Shown: positions 11,501-24,000 of the stretch, piece by piece
Layout: each line of letters starts with the position of its first letter
Position numbering within the stretch: position 1 is the first letter of the stretch
Assembly: GCA_030267565.1 (NCBI GenBank)
Contig: BRXU01000019.1
Coordinates: forward strand, 1,848,501 to 1,912,500
Direction of reading: 5' to 3'
Length of the DNA stretch: 64,000 nucleotides
Source: Pleodorina starrii
Taxonomy: Eukaryota; Chlorophyta; Chlorophyceae; Chlamydomonadales; Volvocaceae
Notes under the pieces: model-generated
Told to the model about the DNA's origin: nothing
The model's database searches: none
What the model saw: the letters and a program-made list of their open reading frames with translations, nothing else
Made by a program: the position numbers and the translations under genes

Positions 11501-14500
11501 AGGCCTGGCCTGATGCGGCCGCCCTCCTGCCCACTTAATCTCCTGACTGGCTGGCTGGTTGCCTGGCTGGCTGGGTGCTGCTGCTGTCCCCTGTCCGCTA
11601 CCTGGTGCGCAGGCACCTGGATGCGGATGAGGCCATCGCCCTGGGTGCGGGCCTTTTCGCCGCCAACCTCTCCACCACCTTCCGGCTGCGCAAGTTCGGC
11701 ATGGTGGACATGACCATGTACGGCATCTCGCTGACGCTGGATCACGTGTTGTTGGCGGGTGGCGACGGAGAGGCGGCGGCGGCGGCTGACGGCGGGGAGG
11801 TGGGTTGCGGACTTGCGGTCGGGGATGCAGCGAAACACGGGCAGGGTGGGTGGGTCAGGGGGGCGTCCGTTGGTGGATGCGACGGGACGCCGGCGGGGAC
11901 CGTTTGGGGCGAGCTGCCGGCCACAGCCGCAGACGCCGACTGTGCACCGTAGAACCGAACACACGGACCCCCTCCCGCGCATCACTACGGAACAATCCAA
12001 CGACGGAACTAACCCGCTGTGGCTGCCCTCTCATCAGCACCTGTCAGTCAGTCAATCAGTCAGTACCGATCACATTTCCACTTTTGGATTCATTGCTTTT
12101 GTCAGCCAGGCGTATTATGTCGGCGTATGGCGTCTTAGCCAGTCAGCCTATTCGGACTGCTCTCCTCACCCCTCCTCCCGCTGCCAGAACTCAATACACA
12201 TGCCTATCCCTGTCCCCGCCCCGGCCCCCCCTTGCCGCACCGCTCTCTCAATCCTCCCTCCCTCCCTCCCCGGGTCACAGCCCTCCTTCCAGAAGGTCCG
12301 CAACCTTTTGCCGTACATGAAGAAGCTGCCCAACAAGCGCGTGGTTCGTCTGGACCGGCTGGCGGGCGACCCGCTGCTGCTGTCCCTCGCCTACAACGAG
12401 TCCACCCACCACGGAATGCCGCCCGGGGTGCGCTCTCCGCAGCTGGCGCAGTGGGAGGTCACCGGCATCGACTCGGTCATCGAGCGATACAACACAAGCG
12501 GAGAGGTGGGCGGCCGGACCTGTCAGACCAAACCCGCCCCCCCACGCACCCATCCTGCGCCAATCCAGCAGGCCTTACACCGCACGCAGCCAGCCCTTTC
12601 CTCCCACCCCCTTTACCTCCTCCTACTCGGCGCCTCTGCCTTGACGCCCTTTCACTACGTCTGTCAGCGAGTCCACCCATTGTCCGCATATTTGGACTGG
12701 GAGGACTCTTCCCACTTCCTTCCGGACTCCTTCATTCCTGACCCCCTCCCTGCCGCGACCTTGCCGCGGCCCTGGCCCCGCCCCCGCAGGTGTCGCTCCG
12801 CTTCGAGGCCGACTACAGCGGTCTGCTGCGTCTGGACAAGGCGGAGGCGGTGGTGGAGTACACGGTGATGGAGGAGAAGATCATCGAGGTGCCGGCCAAC
12901 GAGACGGAGACCGCCGCAGAAGGGGCAGCGGAGGGCGCGGCAGCCGAGGGGGCCACCAAGGCCGGGGAGGAGGCGGCCGCGGAGGAGAAGAAGGCGGAGG
13001 AGAAGAAGAAGGATGCGGACGCGGACACGGACGACAACGGCAACGGCGAGGGTGAGGGCGAGGAGGGCGGCAAGGAGGCCGGCGAGGGTGAGGCCGAGGG
13101 CGAGAAGGAGGAGGAGAAGGCGGGCGGCGAGGAGCCGCCGACCGCCAACACCACCGCCAACGCCACCGGTGCGGACGCCAACACCACCGCCAACGCCACC
13201 AAGCCCGCCACCACCATCAAGCGGATCCAGGTCCCCAAGACCAAGATCGCAAAGGTGAGCTCACGCGGCTATGAGTCTTTCCTCCTTAAGGTGAACAATG
13301 GGGGGCCTTCCGTTTCTATCCCTCACCATGGGGGAGAAGGGGAGGCGGGGGCCTGAGAGGGGGGGCCTGAGTGGCAACGGGCTGGAGATGGATTGTGAGA
13401 AACCGGTCACGTCCCTGCTCTGCCGCGTTGGCGGCGGTGCGGCGCCCCGATCGCGGCCCAGTGGCGGCGCTGCACCAGGTGGCACAGTACCCGCCGCGCG
13501 CGCGGCTTGCTGCGCGCAACTGCCCCCCGCATCCCCGCCCCACCCATCCCCGCGGTGCAGCTCACGTCTCCCACGCGTTCGCCGCTCTTCCTGCCCCCCC
13601 CGCCGCGGTGCCTTCGCTGCGCCGCAGGTTCCCCTGAAGCTGGGCGGCCGCGGGTGGCTGTCCTCTTCGCTGTCCGGCAGCGAGCTGTCCGAATCGAAGC
13701 AGCTGCTGGCCAGGTTCGTGGAGGCGGAGAGCCGCAAGCGGGAGGTGGCCAAGGCGCGCAACGACCTGGAGTCGTACATCATCGCCATGAAGGAGGCGTT
13801 GGAGACGGACGAGCTCGTACAGAAGGTACAGCAGCGTCACCTCGTGCGTTTGCGGCGCTGGCGGTGGCACTGACCGGTCATGGATTCGCTCCTCGCGGCT
13901 GTCGACGGGCTGCAAAACGGGTTTGGTGGGTCTGGAAGCTCCCTCCTGGGGGGCTGCGGGGGGCTCTCGGGAGCGGCTGGAAGACAGGAAAAGAAACAGG
14001 CGTCAACAGCACCAACGGCACCACTAAACCCGCGACACGCCAGTCGGTGGCCTCCTTTTCTCACGGCTGGCCTTTCCCCGCCATTCTCCGTTTCTAGATG
14101 TCTTGATTGCCGCAAGCAGCGCCGTTACCTTTCACCTCATTCCACTCTCAATCCCCGCCCGTTATCCAGCCCTCCGCCCCCCCCCCCCGCCCCCGGCTCC
14201 TGTCGGCAGGTGAGCACTGAGGAGTTGCGCGAGTCGTTCCGCTCGCGGCTGACGGACGAGGAGGACTGGCTGTACATGGAGGCTGACGAGGGCGAGGGCG
14301 CGCAGCAGTTCAAGGACCGGCTGAAGCAGCTGAAGGACATTGGGGATCCCATCAAGCGCCGCGCAGAGGTGGGACGGGGCGGGGGTGGGGCGGGGCGGGG
14401 TGCGGCACAGCGGTCGGCGGGGCGGGTGGGGCGCAGGGGAACTCCATGTGCGCTGTGGGGCGGCTGCCCTGCCCCTGCCCCTGCCGCTGTGGGGATTGGG

Positions 14501-16528
14501 CGCTTGGGTTGGTTGGCTTTGCACCGGTTGAGTCTTAGTCCATCGAGCTCGCGCCTCGTCTCGGATGGTCGCTAGCGGGCGAGCTGCCGCCGGTCGGCCG
14601 TTTTTTCGAGGTTAAAAACGGACTGAAAGGGCGTTGCCGTTGATGCGCTGGCGACATGCGGTCCCTGGCCTGGTCGATCCTTTCCTCAAGCCCCTTACAT
14701 TGTCCTCGCGCGACACCGACCGCCCCTCTTCACCCTTCCTGCCCCCGCTGCTGGCCCCCCTCCCCGCAGGAGTATGAGCTGCGTCCCCAGGTGGTGGAGA
14801 CCGTCCGCAGCCGGCTGGAGCTGCAGCGCTCCGTTGTGAAGGCCTGGCCGGACACCAAGCCCTGGATCACGGAGGAGGAGCGCGAGGAGATCGCCAAGCA
14901 GGTGCGACCGTGCGCCCGTGGGAGTGGGGTTGGGGGTGGGGGCACGGATGCACGGAGGCGGGCAGCGTCCGTGGGTGCGTCTTGTCGTATTGCGGCGTGG
15001 TGTGTGCTGTGCTGTGATGTGATGTGTAATGTTGACGAGGAGCACTGGGCGCGTGTTCCGTGGTTTGGCGAAGGCAGCATGTTGAGTGCTAGGCCGCATT
15101 GCCGCTGCTCTGGGAGGGGGCCGCCGGCCGCAGACGCAACCGCCGCAGCACAGGGGCGTGATGACGCCCTTGGATTGGGACTGACCATCCGCGCTCTCCC
15201 TCCTCCTGTCTTCCGCGCCCTTACTGGCACGCACGGATAAGCGCACCCCGACCTCCCGCACCTCCCGAAGAAACCCAACCAACGCGTTTCCCGTTTCCCG
15301 GGGGGCTCCGCTCCGCTCCGCTGCTCCGCGCTGTGGGTCCGCCCTCCCGCAGCTGTCTGACCTGGAGGCTGACCTTGATGCCAAGGTGGCGGCCCAGGCC
15401 GGCAAGGCCGACCACGAGGAGCCGGCCTTCAGCGTGGGCGAGCTGGCGGCGTCCTGGGACAAGGTGGACAAGGCGTTCAACAAGGTCAACAACAAGAAGA
15501 AGCCCAAGCCGCCGCCGGAGCCCAAGCCGGCGGCCGGAGCCAACGACACCGACTCGACGGAAGGTTGGTCAGGGGCAGGGGGGGAAGGGTAGGCGGGACG
15601 AGCGACACGCCTGCGGCGTCGCGTGCGGTCCCGTCGCCGGCAATGGGCGGGAGGGCACGTAGGCACGTTGTTGAGCCTGGGAGTGCGCGTCCATGGGTGG
15701 CCGGCCCGTTGGCGCCTTTCATGGGGCCTGTAGAGACGTTTCCTTGCAGGTGCGGGGTTGCCGGGGGCTTCCGGGCGGCGGGGCTACCCTGCACCGGCTC
15801 GGCAGCTCCTCCGCAAGTGCGACTGCTCTGCGACTGGGCGGGGTTCCTTTGGAGGGATGCTCCGGATCACGCCTTTGCCCAAAAGCTACGCTGCCCATTC
15901 GTATGTCGGTATGTGGGCTTGCCGCATCGCGCCAGGCCTGATGTCGCTTCATGCGTGTGCTCTCCGGATTTGGTCACCTAGCGCCTGCTGCTGCTGGTGT
16001 AATCTTCCTGCATATGCGCTCACGCATGCGTGTGCCCACGTCCCCGCAGGCGCTGCCAACGGAGAGGATGCTGCTGAGGGTGATGGCGCCAAATCGGACT
16101 CCGAGCCGACGGACAAGGGCGCGGAGGGGGGCGCCGGTGGCGCGGGCGACAAGGAGGCCACCAAGGAGCAGCCGAAGAAGACGGCGGAGGAGCCGAAGGA
16201 CGACAAGAAGGCGAAGGGGGAGGAGATTAAGGTTGAGAAGCAGACCAAGAAGGGCAGCAGCAAGGCGAAGAAGGAGGAGACCAAGAAGGACAGCAAGCCT
16301 AAGAAGGAGGAGCCGAAGAAGGATAGCAAGGCTAAGAAGGAGGAGACGAAGAAAGACAGCAAGGCGAAGAAGGAGGAGACGAAGAAGGATAGCAAGGCGA
16401 AGAAGGAGGAGACGAAGAAGGATAGCAAGGCGAAGTCCGATACGAAGAAGTCGAGCGCGAAGGGGAGTGGGAAGAAAGATGACAAGAAGAGCTGGTCGTG
16501 GAACAAGAAGGGAGATGAGGAGCTTTGA
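8529..16528 (+). CDS. HYOU1: GRP170/HYOU1-type ER Hsp70 (Hsp110/Lhs1 family chaperone)
   Basis: This is a large ER-lumen Hsp70 that in other species acts as nucleotide-exchange factor for BiP and as a holdase. Eleven exons join in phase: 8529-8948, 9353-9919, 10696-10895, 11613-11799, 12281-12505, 12790-13254, 13628-13825, 14210-14368, 14770-14901, 15353-15563, 16050-16528; product about 1,080 residues. Residues 1-21 form a signal peptide, directly followed by ALMSIDLGSEY. ATP-site motifs are IDLGSE (26-31), DMGSGTTE (220-227) and ELLGGGSRVPRLQ (370-382). Residues 565-670 are an acidic insert with N-glycosylation sequons. The substrate-binding helices follow, then a Lys-rich tail with KKEETKKDSKA repeats. 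The end is GDEEL, not a canonical KDEL/HDEL. An in-frame ATG at 8511 would add six residues before the signal peptide. Exon 5 could instead begin at 12293. Confidence 0.93.
11272..11393. repeat. (GGGGA)n / (GGAGA)n microsatellite in a HYOU1 intron
   Basis: A purine-only tract of GGGGA units, shifting to GGAGA near its right end, lies in the intron between exons 3 and 4 of HYOU1. It is G-rich on the transcribed RNA. Confidence 0.95.
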
Positions 16529-18564
16529 GAAGTCCTGGCGAGAGTTTGGGGGAGCGGGGTAAAACTAGAGCGTGCGTTACTGCAGGATACGTTGCATGCA
16601 GCGGTTCTGTCGCCATGACCGGCGAACAGATCAGGACAAGGAGCATGCAGAACAAAGCATGGACAAGCAGTACACGGAGTGCCCGTAACGGGGGGTATCT
16701 GCTTGTTGGACAGTTGGGGAGCGCCTCGAGTGAATGTTGGGGCTTAAGTTCCGGACGGGTGACCAATTCATCATCTTCAACCTCATGTGCAAATGACCCA
16801 TCGACGCTTCTCATGGTGTGGGGTGTGATGGTCCCTTCGGTCGTTGTCACGCGGTCGGGCGGCGGGGGCCACCTGACTGAATGTGGCTGTGGTGGTGTAA
16901 GGAATAAGTTATATGCCACGGCAGTACTGCATGGCCGCCCCCTCCTTCCAGCAGGCTGCATAATCTATTATGCATTACATGGGAGTCAACTCTGTGCGCT
17001 TCAAAGTTCGTTTGCCCTTGGGCCCACGGCTCGAGTGGCAAGTTGTTCAGATATGGGGTTCCACACCCCCAAACATGCAACACGTACACACATGCGTGAG
17101 TCGGCCGCCTGCGGATCACAATCTCTCGGACGCATTAAATGCACAACACGAACCTCCTGAAGAAGGTCTTTGGGGTCAACTGCCGAAATGCGCGCTACTC
17201 ACAGCGCACAATTGCGGGAAACACAGGCAGCGGAGAGGCGCAGGTGGGCCCTTAAGCAGTGCACACGCACACACGAGCCTATCCAAAAATAAACAGCGCA
17301 CTGTACACAGCCGAGGATACAACCCGTCCGACGTCGGAAAAGCGTCGAGGCCGAGAACCAGGGCCATTCACTGCCCAAACAGCGTCAAGCATTGAAGACC
17401 GGGGCTCAGTGGTGTTCGGCCCGTGGGCGTCCCTTCCATCGAGACCACCGCAAACACGGAACACATCAGAAAACCGAAATGCGCCCACCCACTCACTCAC
17501 CCATGCACAAAGCAGGACGGCGGAGCCCATCACGACCAAGCCCTGGAAGTGAAAATTCAAGCGGAGACCACTAGGGTCTCTTAGCATTCCGTAATCGGCG
17601 GGTCCAGCTGCAAACGCTTTGCAACATATCCTGCGCTGCAGTCGGTCAAGGATTTGACGGTGGAGTCAGACAGCAGCTGCACGGAGATGGTGCAGCGCAA
17701 GGGCCGCCGTGTCGCTGCCCAAACCCCCTGTACCAAGGCCCGGCATGCATTGCAAGGCAGTCGAGAAGTCATATGGATCACCGCAAATGTAGTGTAAAGT
17801 GCTTAGTCGTGCCCCACGTCTGCCAGTAACTCAACAGCAGTCAGCACACACGCCCAGCCGGTAGCGGTCCAGCTCCTAGGCCAACACCCCCAAGTCCGCA
17901 CTTCAGTCCCCAGTGTCAAGATGCCATTTACGCCGGCCGCGCACCAAACCAGCTGCGTTTCGTGCATAAACACACAAGAGTTTCATCCGTCGACTTGCAG
18001 AGCGGACCCTAGGTCAGCTGTACGACGAGAGCGAGAACATCCATAATGCAGGTTCGTATTATTAGACAACGATTTTAGAGCGTTTTTTAGGCAACGGCAA
18101 CCAACCTGACGACTCGACTAGCAGGCACTTCGGGAATAAAGCTCTGGCTGTCTATCAGCAGGAATGTCGACACTCTCACACTTCACGCCCTCGCCGCCCT
18201 AGCACTCAACTTAACCCGTACGGATTGAACGGGGCCCCGCCCTTTTTCCGGCTTCAAGGAAGCCGAAACCAACCCCTTGTTATAGGCAACGGCAACCATA
18301 CCGGTACGCCGGACCAAAGGTGGGCGGGCGCCAAACCTCACGCGAGTCCGCTTCGAGCGCAAGGCAAAGCGACCAATCCGCTGCGGCCTCCCTCTCCGCG
18401 CCCAGCTGCGCCCAACCACTGGCTTCCGGCTTGCTGCTACCAGACCACCTCGCTTCCCGCTTCCCAACACGCCGACAACCGCTTCCAGCCGTCTTCGTGC
18501 GCTCTCAGACCGTCCGCTCGGCTCCGTTGCGAGTGCGTCAACGCACCCGCCCGCCCGCGGGACC
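16529..18564. other. Convergent intergenic region (HYOU1 and Gln-rich gene 3' ends)
   Basis: It holds the 3' UTRs of two genes that point at each other. Base composition is less GC-rich than in the flanking coding DNA. A TGTAA on the minus strand (TTACA at 16975-16979) could end the Gln-rich transcript, giving a long 3' UTR that nearly meets the HYOU1 end. No gene, tRNA or repeat array was seen. Confidence 0.55.
16896..16900 (+). terminator. TGTAA polyadenylation signal of HYOU1
   Basis: TGTAA lies about 370 nt after the HYOU1 stop and before the convergent Gln-rich gene. Confidence 0.5.
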
Positions 18565-21021
18565 TCACTGTTGCTGCACCACTTGCTGCTGCACGACCGC
18601 CGACTGCACGACCGTCGGCGAGGAAATGCCCAAGGGTGCCGGCCCTGTCAGCACATACGGCTGCGATTGAACCTGGCCCGTCATGATCGGAGGCACTTGA
18701 CCCAGCAAAATCAGCTGCTGCCCTGTGTTGATGACGTGCTGCCCCAGCCCCAGTTGCGCTGGATACGGCATGGCCATGAGGCCGCGGCTCGCCAGCGTAG
18801 CCAGGTTGTCGACCGGGTGAAACATATGGTAGATGAGCGTCTGCGAGCCCGCCGTCCCGGTTGCTGAGGGCGCGGCACCAAGCGCCTGCGGCAGCGGTAA
18901 GGCGAGCGCCGTGGGGGAGGCCCCCTCAGTCCCAGGCTGCCCCCCTGAAGGTGCGGGCCCCGACGGAACCGACGGCTGCTGCTGCTGGTGGCTCTGCTGC
19001 GGTTGCTGGTGCTGCACGGGTTGCTGCTGAGATGGCTGCTGGGATGGCTGCTGTTGTTGCTCTTGGGATGGCTGCTGTTGGGATGGCTGCTGTTGGGATG
19101 GCTGCTGTTGGGATGGCTGCTGTTGGGATGGCTGCTGGGATGGCTGCTGTTGGTGGTGCTGGTGCTGCCGCTGCGGTTGTTGCTGTTGTTGCTGCTGCTG
19201 TTGAAGCTGTGAGTGGTGGTGCTGCTGTTGCTGCTCCTGTCGATGCTGCTGCAGCATAGGGCCCTCCTCCACGTCCTGCGCGGCCTGCTCCATTTGAAGG
19301 TGAACCCGCGTCCGCAACTCCTTGGCGGACCGCGGCAGCGCGATACTGCTCGCCGGCTGGGGTCCTGTCGGCCCGTCAACTTCTGCGCGGAGAGCAGGAG
19401 GCGAGAGGAAAACGAGGATGGATGGTAAATAAAAAAATAATAAAGAAATAATAAAGAAGACACCGCAGCGGGGCTATGAAAGGCGACGTGACGGATGGGA
19501 CAGGGCAGCCAGAGGGGGCGGTCGCGACGCCCCGTGGGCGGTTGTACCCCTACGCGGTACGCTTGCAAGCCCGTCTGGACAAGGAACGGCTCAGTCCGCG
19601 CAGTCGTGTAGTGTAAAGCAGCGGGGCCGCAGCAGGCCCGCGCAAGGGAAGGGGCATGCCAGGCAGCCTGCCCGTGCACGCACCTGCGGACTCGGCAGGT
19701 GCCGCCAGTGGCAGCGGAACCCGCGTCTCCGTCTCATCGACCTCTTCCATGGTCGCGTACGACCCGCGCCCGGATACCTTGTTCTGGAAGGGTCAGAGCA
19801 ACACGGGAGCGGGCCTGCTTCAAGCGCACTGAAGCAACGGCAAAAGCCAAAGAGTGGGGCCTGGATTCCCGGTGCAAAGCGGATCGGTGCGTCTAGGTAC
19901 CTGCCCTGCAACAACGGCAACAGCGCAGCCGCCAGCTCCGATTTGGCCGCCGCGGCTGCAGCTGAATTGCACCAGCGGCTTGCGCCATGGAACGTGTTGG
20001 AACTTGGAAGGCACGCGGGTGGCTATGTCATTCATTCGTAGCCTTCAGTGTTGTTCCGGGAGGTTGCTGTCGCAGCAGTGGTCCGTGCTGCCCCCCCAAA
20101 GACACATGCATGGCCGCCGCCATCACCCCCCCCCCGCCCCCCAGCTCCTGCATACGGTATGCCGCTTACCTCAGCCCTCCGGTGCTCCATGTGGTGCCGT
20201 GACGAGGTTGCCCCGCTGCCGGCGCGTACGATCGCAGTGTTCTCAGCCATCGCGCGAGCGCTGTGCTGAGGGGCGTGCGGGCCTTGCGAGGGCGGCAACG
20301 CCCCCGCTGCCGCCGGCGAAGGCCCGCGCTGCTTGCCGTCGTGCTCATCCTGCTCGCCGCCGTACCTCTCCCCGAGCTCTGCCGCTGCCGCCGCCAAAGC
20401 CTCAAGGCCACCGCTGCCCCTGTCGTACTTCTGGCTGTCGTACTTGTCCTGCTTTTGGTGGTCGTACTTTTGGAATGCCCCGGCGCTGCTCCCGACGCGC
20501 AGGTCCCCTACAGAGGGCCGATGCGGACACACAAGTGAATCCGCCTGCGTCCCCTGCAAGCAGCCCCTGCACCTTGCACCTTGCAAGGCAGCGGCAGTAC
20601 AGACCCCTGATTACACTGCAGCAACACCGAGGGACCCCGCCTTGACCACGTAAAGAGTCTTGAGGCTCAGCATGACAAACCCCTGGTCAAGTGATGGTTA
20701 ATTGTCACCCGAGATGCTTCATCGCGCGGCCGCCATCGTGCTCATCAGCGTGCACCCCCCGGGGCTCCACACAGCGCTCAGCCCGCAGTACAGTCCTTTA
20801 GTGACTGCAGCAGGCCACTGCCCACCCGACGAGATTGCGCACCTGACTTGCCGGGCGCGTCCTTGCCGGCCTCTTTGCCCGTCTGCACCTTCATGCCAAG
20901 ATCCAACACCGCAGTGGGCTTCACAACGCCAGCTCCGCCGCCCGAAGGCCCCGTCGCCCCCGATGCTGCCGGCGCGGTGGGCGGGTTGCCCGACGGCGCC
21001 TGAGGGGGCGCCATCGGCTGC

Positions 21022-21053
<32 letters not shown>

Positions 21054-24000
21054 GCTGGGTTGGGCCTGCTGCTGTTGTTGCTGCTGCTGTTGCGTGTGCT
21101 GGCTGGATTGGGCCTGCTGCGGCGGCGGCGGTGGCGGCTGTGACAGGTGCTGCAGCAGTGACGGCGGCAGGGGAGGCACAGGCATGGCGGCGTGGCCCTG
21201 CGTGTGCTGAGAGCCGGCGGGTTGCTGGACGGTGGTCAACGAACCGGCTGCCTGGACCTGACCATGGCCACTGGACAGCGGAGGCGCAGGCGTGGTCGCC
21301 TGTTGGCCTTGCGGAGCAGCTGCCGAAGCGCCCTGGGTGGCTCCTGCACAGGCCATGTGCGGAGCGACGAAGCCTGAGTGACACGTCATCACACGCGCCG
21401 CGTGCGACAAGTCCCTTGAGACCAACAACCGCGACACCACAGCCAGTGTCAACTCTGGCACCAGCCGTTCAGCTCGGCGGGAAAACGTTTTGCCCGTTCA
21501 CAACAAGTCTCTCCGCTTGTATTGGAGCCCATTCGGCAGTGGACACCATGCCCCAAGCACCTCCCCACGGCCCTGACTCGCGAGGGTTCCGAACATTTGG
21601 CGCGCAAGGTGCGGGCCGCTCCCTACCTGCTGTCGACGGCTGCTGCGACGGCGGCCTGGGCCAGCCGGCACCGGCCGCTGCCAGCGCGTGGGCCGGCGGC
21701 AGCAAACCTTGCGTCAACACCTGCATCACGTGGCCGCCTTGCGACGCCGTCGCCAGGCCCGCCTGCGGCTGCAGCACCATCAGCCTCGCCTTCAGCTGTG
21801 CCGCCGCATCCATGCCAGCCGCCGTGCTGGCCGCCGCCGCCGTCGCCGACGCGCCGGGAGCTTGCGGCATGCCCCCAATCAGCGCCGGCAGCGGCGGCGG
21901 CGCTGCCCCGCCTGACGCAGCCGCCACCGTGAGGGTCTGCTGCTGCCCCGCCTGTTGGTTGAAGCCGGTCGCCATGCTCGCGTGGGGCGACGCACCCATG
22001 CCCACGCCCGCACCCGCGGACACGGGCGGCGCGCCCGGCGCCCCTACCGCGCTGCCGGGCAGGATGCCGGGCACGAAGTTGGTCACGATGCGGACGACCA
22101 TATCGTGAGTGGTCTGCAGGTCGCCCAGCTTGTTGGCAGGCGTCGTGTGCTGCTTCAGCTGCGACTCCTGGGCAAACTTCAGGATCATGTGCCACAGCTC
22201 CAGCTCGCTATACTCGGACGGGTCCATGCCGTTGGAGCCGGGCTTGCGCCGCCGCTTCGACGCTGGCTGCTGCTGCTGTTGCTGCTGCAGCTGCTGCTGC
22301 TGCGGGGTCCAGGCCGCGGCCGACAGCGCAGAGGCGGCGTGCTGCTGGAAGGCCGCGCTCATCTGCGCGTACAGCGCCGGCCCGCCCGGCGCGGCGGCGA
22401 TCTGAATTGGCTGCTGCCCAGGCTGCGATGCGGGGAGCGGGACCAGGGTTCCGGGGAAGGTGAGGGCTCTGAATGAGGTGAAATGAGGGCTCTGAAACAA
22501 CAAGCCTCTGCAAATGATAAAACCTTTTAGTTGAATGCACCCGAGAAGAGCGTGGAGGTCCTTGTGTGCGCTGTCAAAGTGGATGCAATACCTTTTGATC
22601 TGGCGTGTGTGCCGGTGTGCCAGTCACCCACTGCAACAAACACCATAGGGTGAGAGGCTTCACAGCTTCTGGTGTGCCGCGACGCAACGCCAGTGTGCCG
22701 GCATAACGCCGTCCCCACCGCATTCGCTCTTGCCTGCACAACAGCGACCTCGCCCACGCCGCCAGGGAGGGGCCGCTTCGCTCCGGGCTGGCCGTCCTTG
22801 CCACTCAGCTGTGCGAGGTCCGGCGGCGCGCTGACAGCCACAGCAGCCCCCGCCGCGACCGTGGCGGCATCCACCAGCATCAGCTGCGGCCCAATGGCGG
22901 TGGCGATCACCGTGGGCGACGGCGACGGCCTGGCGACTGGCGCCGGCAGCTGCCCTGTCTCCTCGTACCTCTTCTGGACCTCTCGCACGGCCTCCTTGCG
23001 GAGCGGCAGCGGCCACGCAGACGGGCACAGCCCTGCCGACCGAGCGGGATTCCACGTTTCATGGGGATTCCACGTTTCATGGGGATTCCACGTTTCATGG
23101 AGCAAGTCACAACGCGGGGCTTGAGGGGTCAAGGTGAAGGATTACCAGGGTCTTAATAGGATGGGCATCCTAACGTCGGGCCCGCCGCATCCTGCCCACG
23201 CTGCTCCTCGCAGAAGCGAAATTCACGCCTCTGGGGTGACACCTGTTCACTTAGGCCATGAGTTGCTTTTTATGAACCCTCCTCTGATAATTAATATACA
23301 GGCAAGGATAGACCGGCAGTGCCGTGCCTCATTCCTACGGACCAATCGCTTGGACCATGGATTACTTCTTTCTAGTTTAGTATTTGTATGTGACGTAGGA
23401 CATCCAAATCCACCCCGTTACCCACGCTCATCCATGTTTGTGCAGTCTTTCCGTATGCACCATGCCCTGAAGGGGCTGCTTGTGCCAGATACCATACAGA
23501 TACACCCAGGAAAAGCCCCCAGTACCCCTATTAACATGGCCCCAGTACCCCATTGCGCAGTCTCTTTGTGTGCACACGTACCATGCCCTGGAGGGGTTTG
23601 CGTGTACCCGACACAGGTTCACCCCGAAAAATCTCAACAGCGAGTCAGCAGCCTGCAATGAGGCTCCTATGGACAGCGGGAACCCTACTCACGCAGCTTT
23701 TCCAGCTCCTCGTTCAGAGTCTCCCAGCTGCGACCCGGCAGGCGTCGTGCGCAGCGCAGGGCCTGGTCAGGAGAAATTGGCGTTCCGCGCGCCCACGTGA
23801 AGAGCTCTGTGGCCATGGCCCCAGCAAGAATCGCCGCGTCATGGAGAGGTGCCGTCAGTCAAGCCGAGCGCAGCACGCGTCGCAGCAACCATCGCTCACC
23901 ACTGATGTACGCGGCCCAACCGTTCACCAGGCCCCAGTCAGGGTAGGGAGGTGTGTCATCTCGAAGGTCACCGCTGCGCCCAAGGACCTTGCTGAGGTAG

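Noticed and set aside
19600..20000. A ninth exon for the Gln-rich gene (AAAAAKSELAAALLPLLQ frame near 19910-19960)
   Set aside because: The peptide looks plausible, but no acceptor/donor pair keeps phase with both neighbours; direct joining of 20170 to 19783 does.
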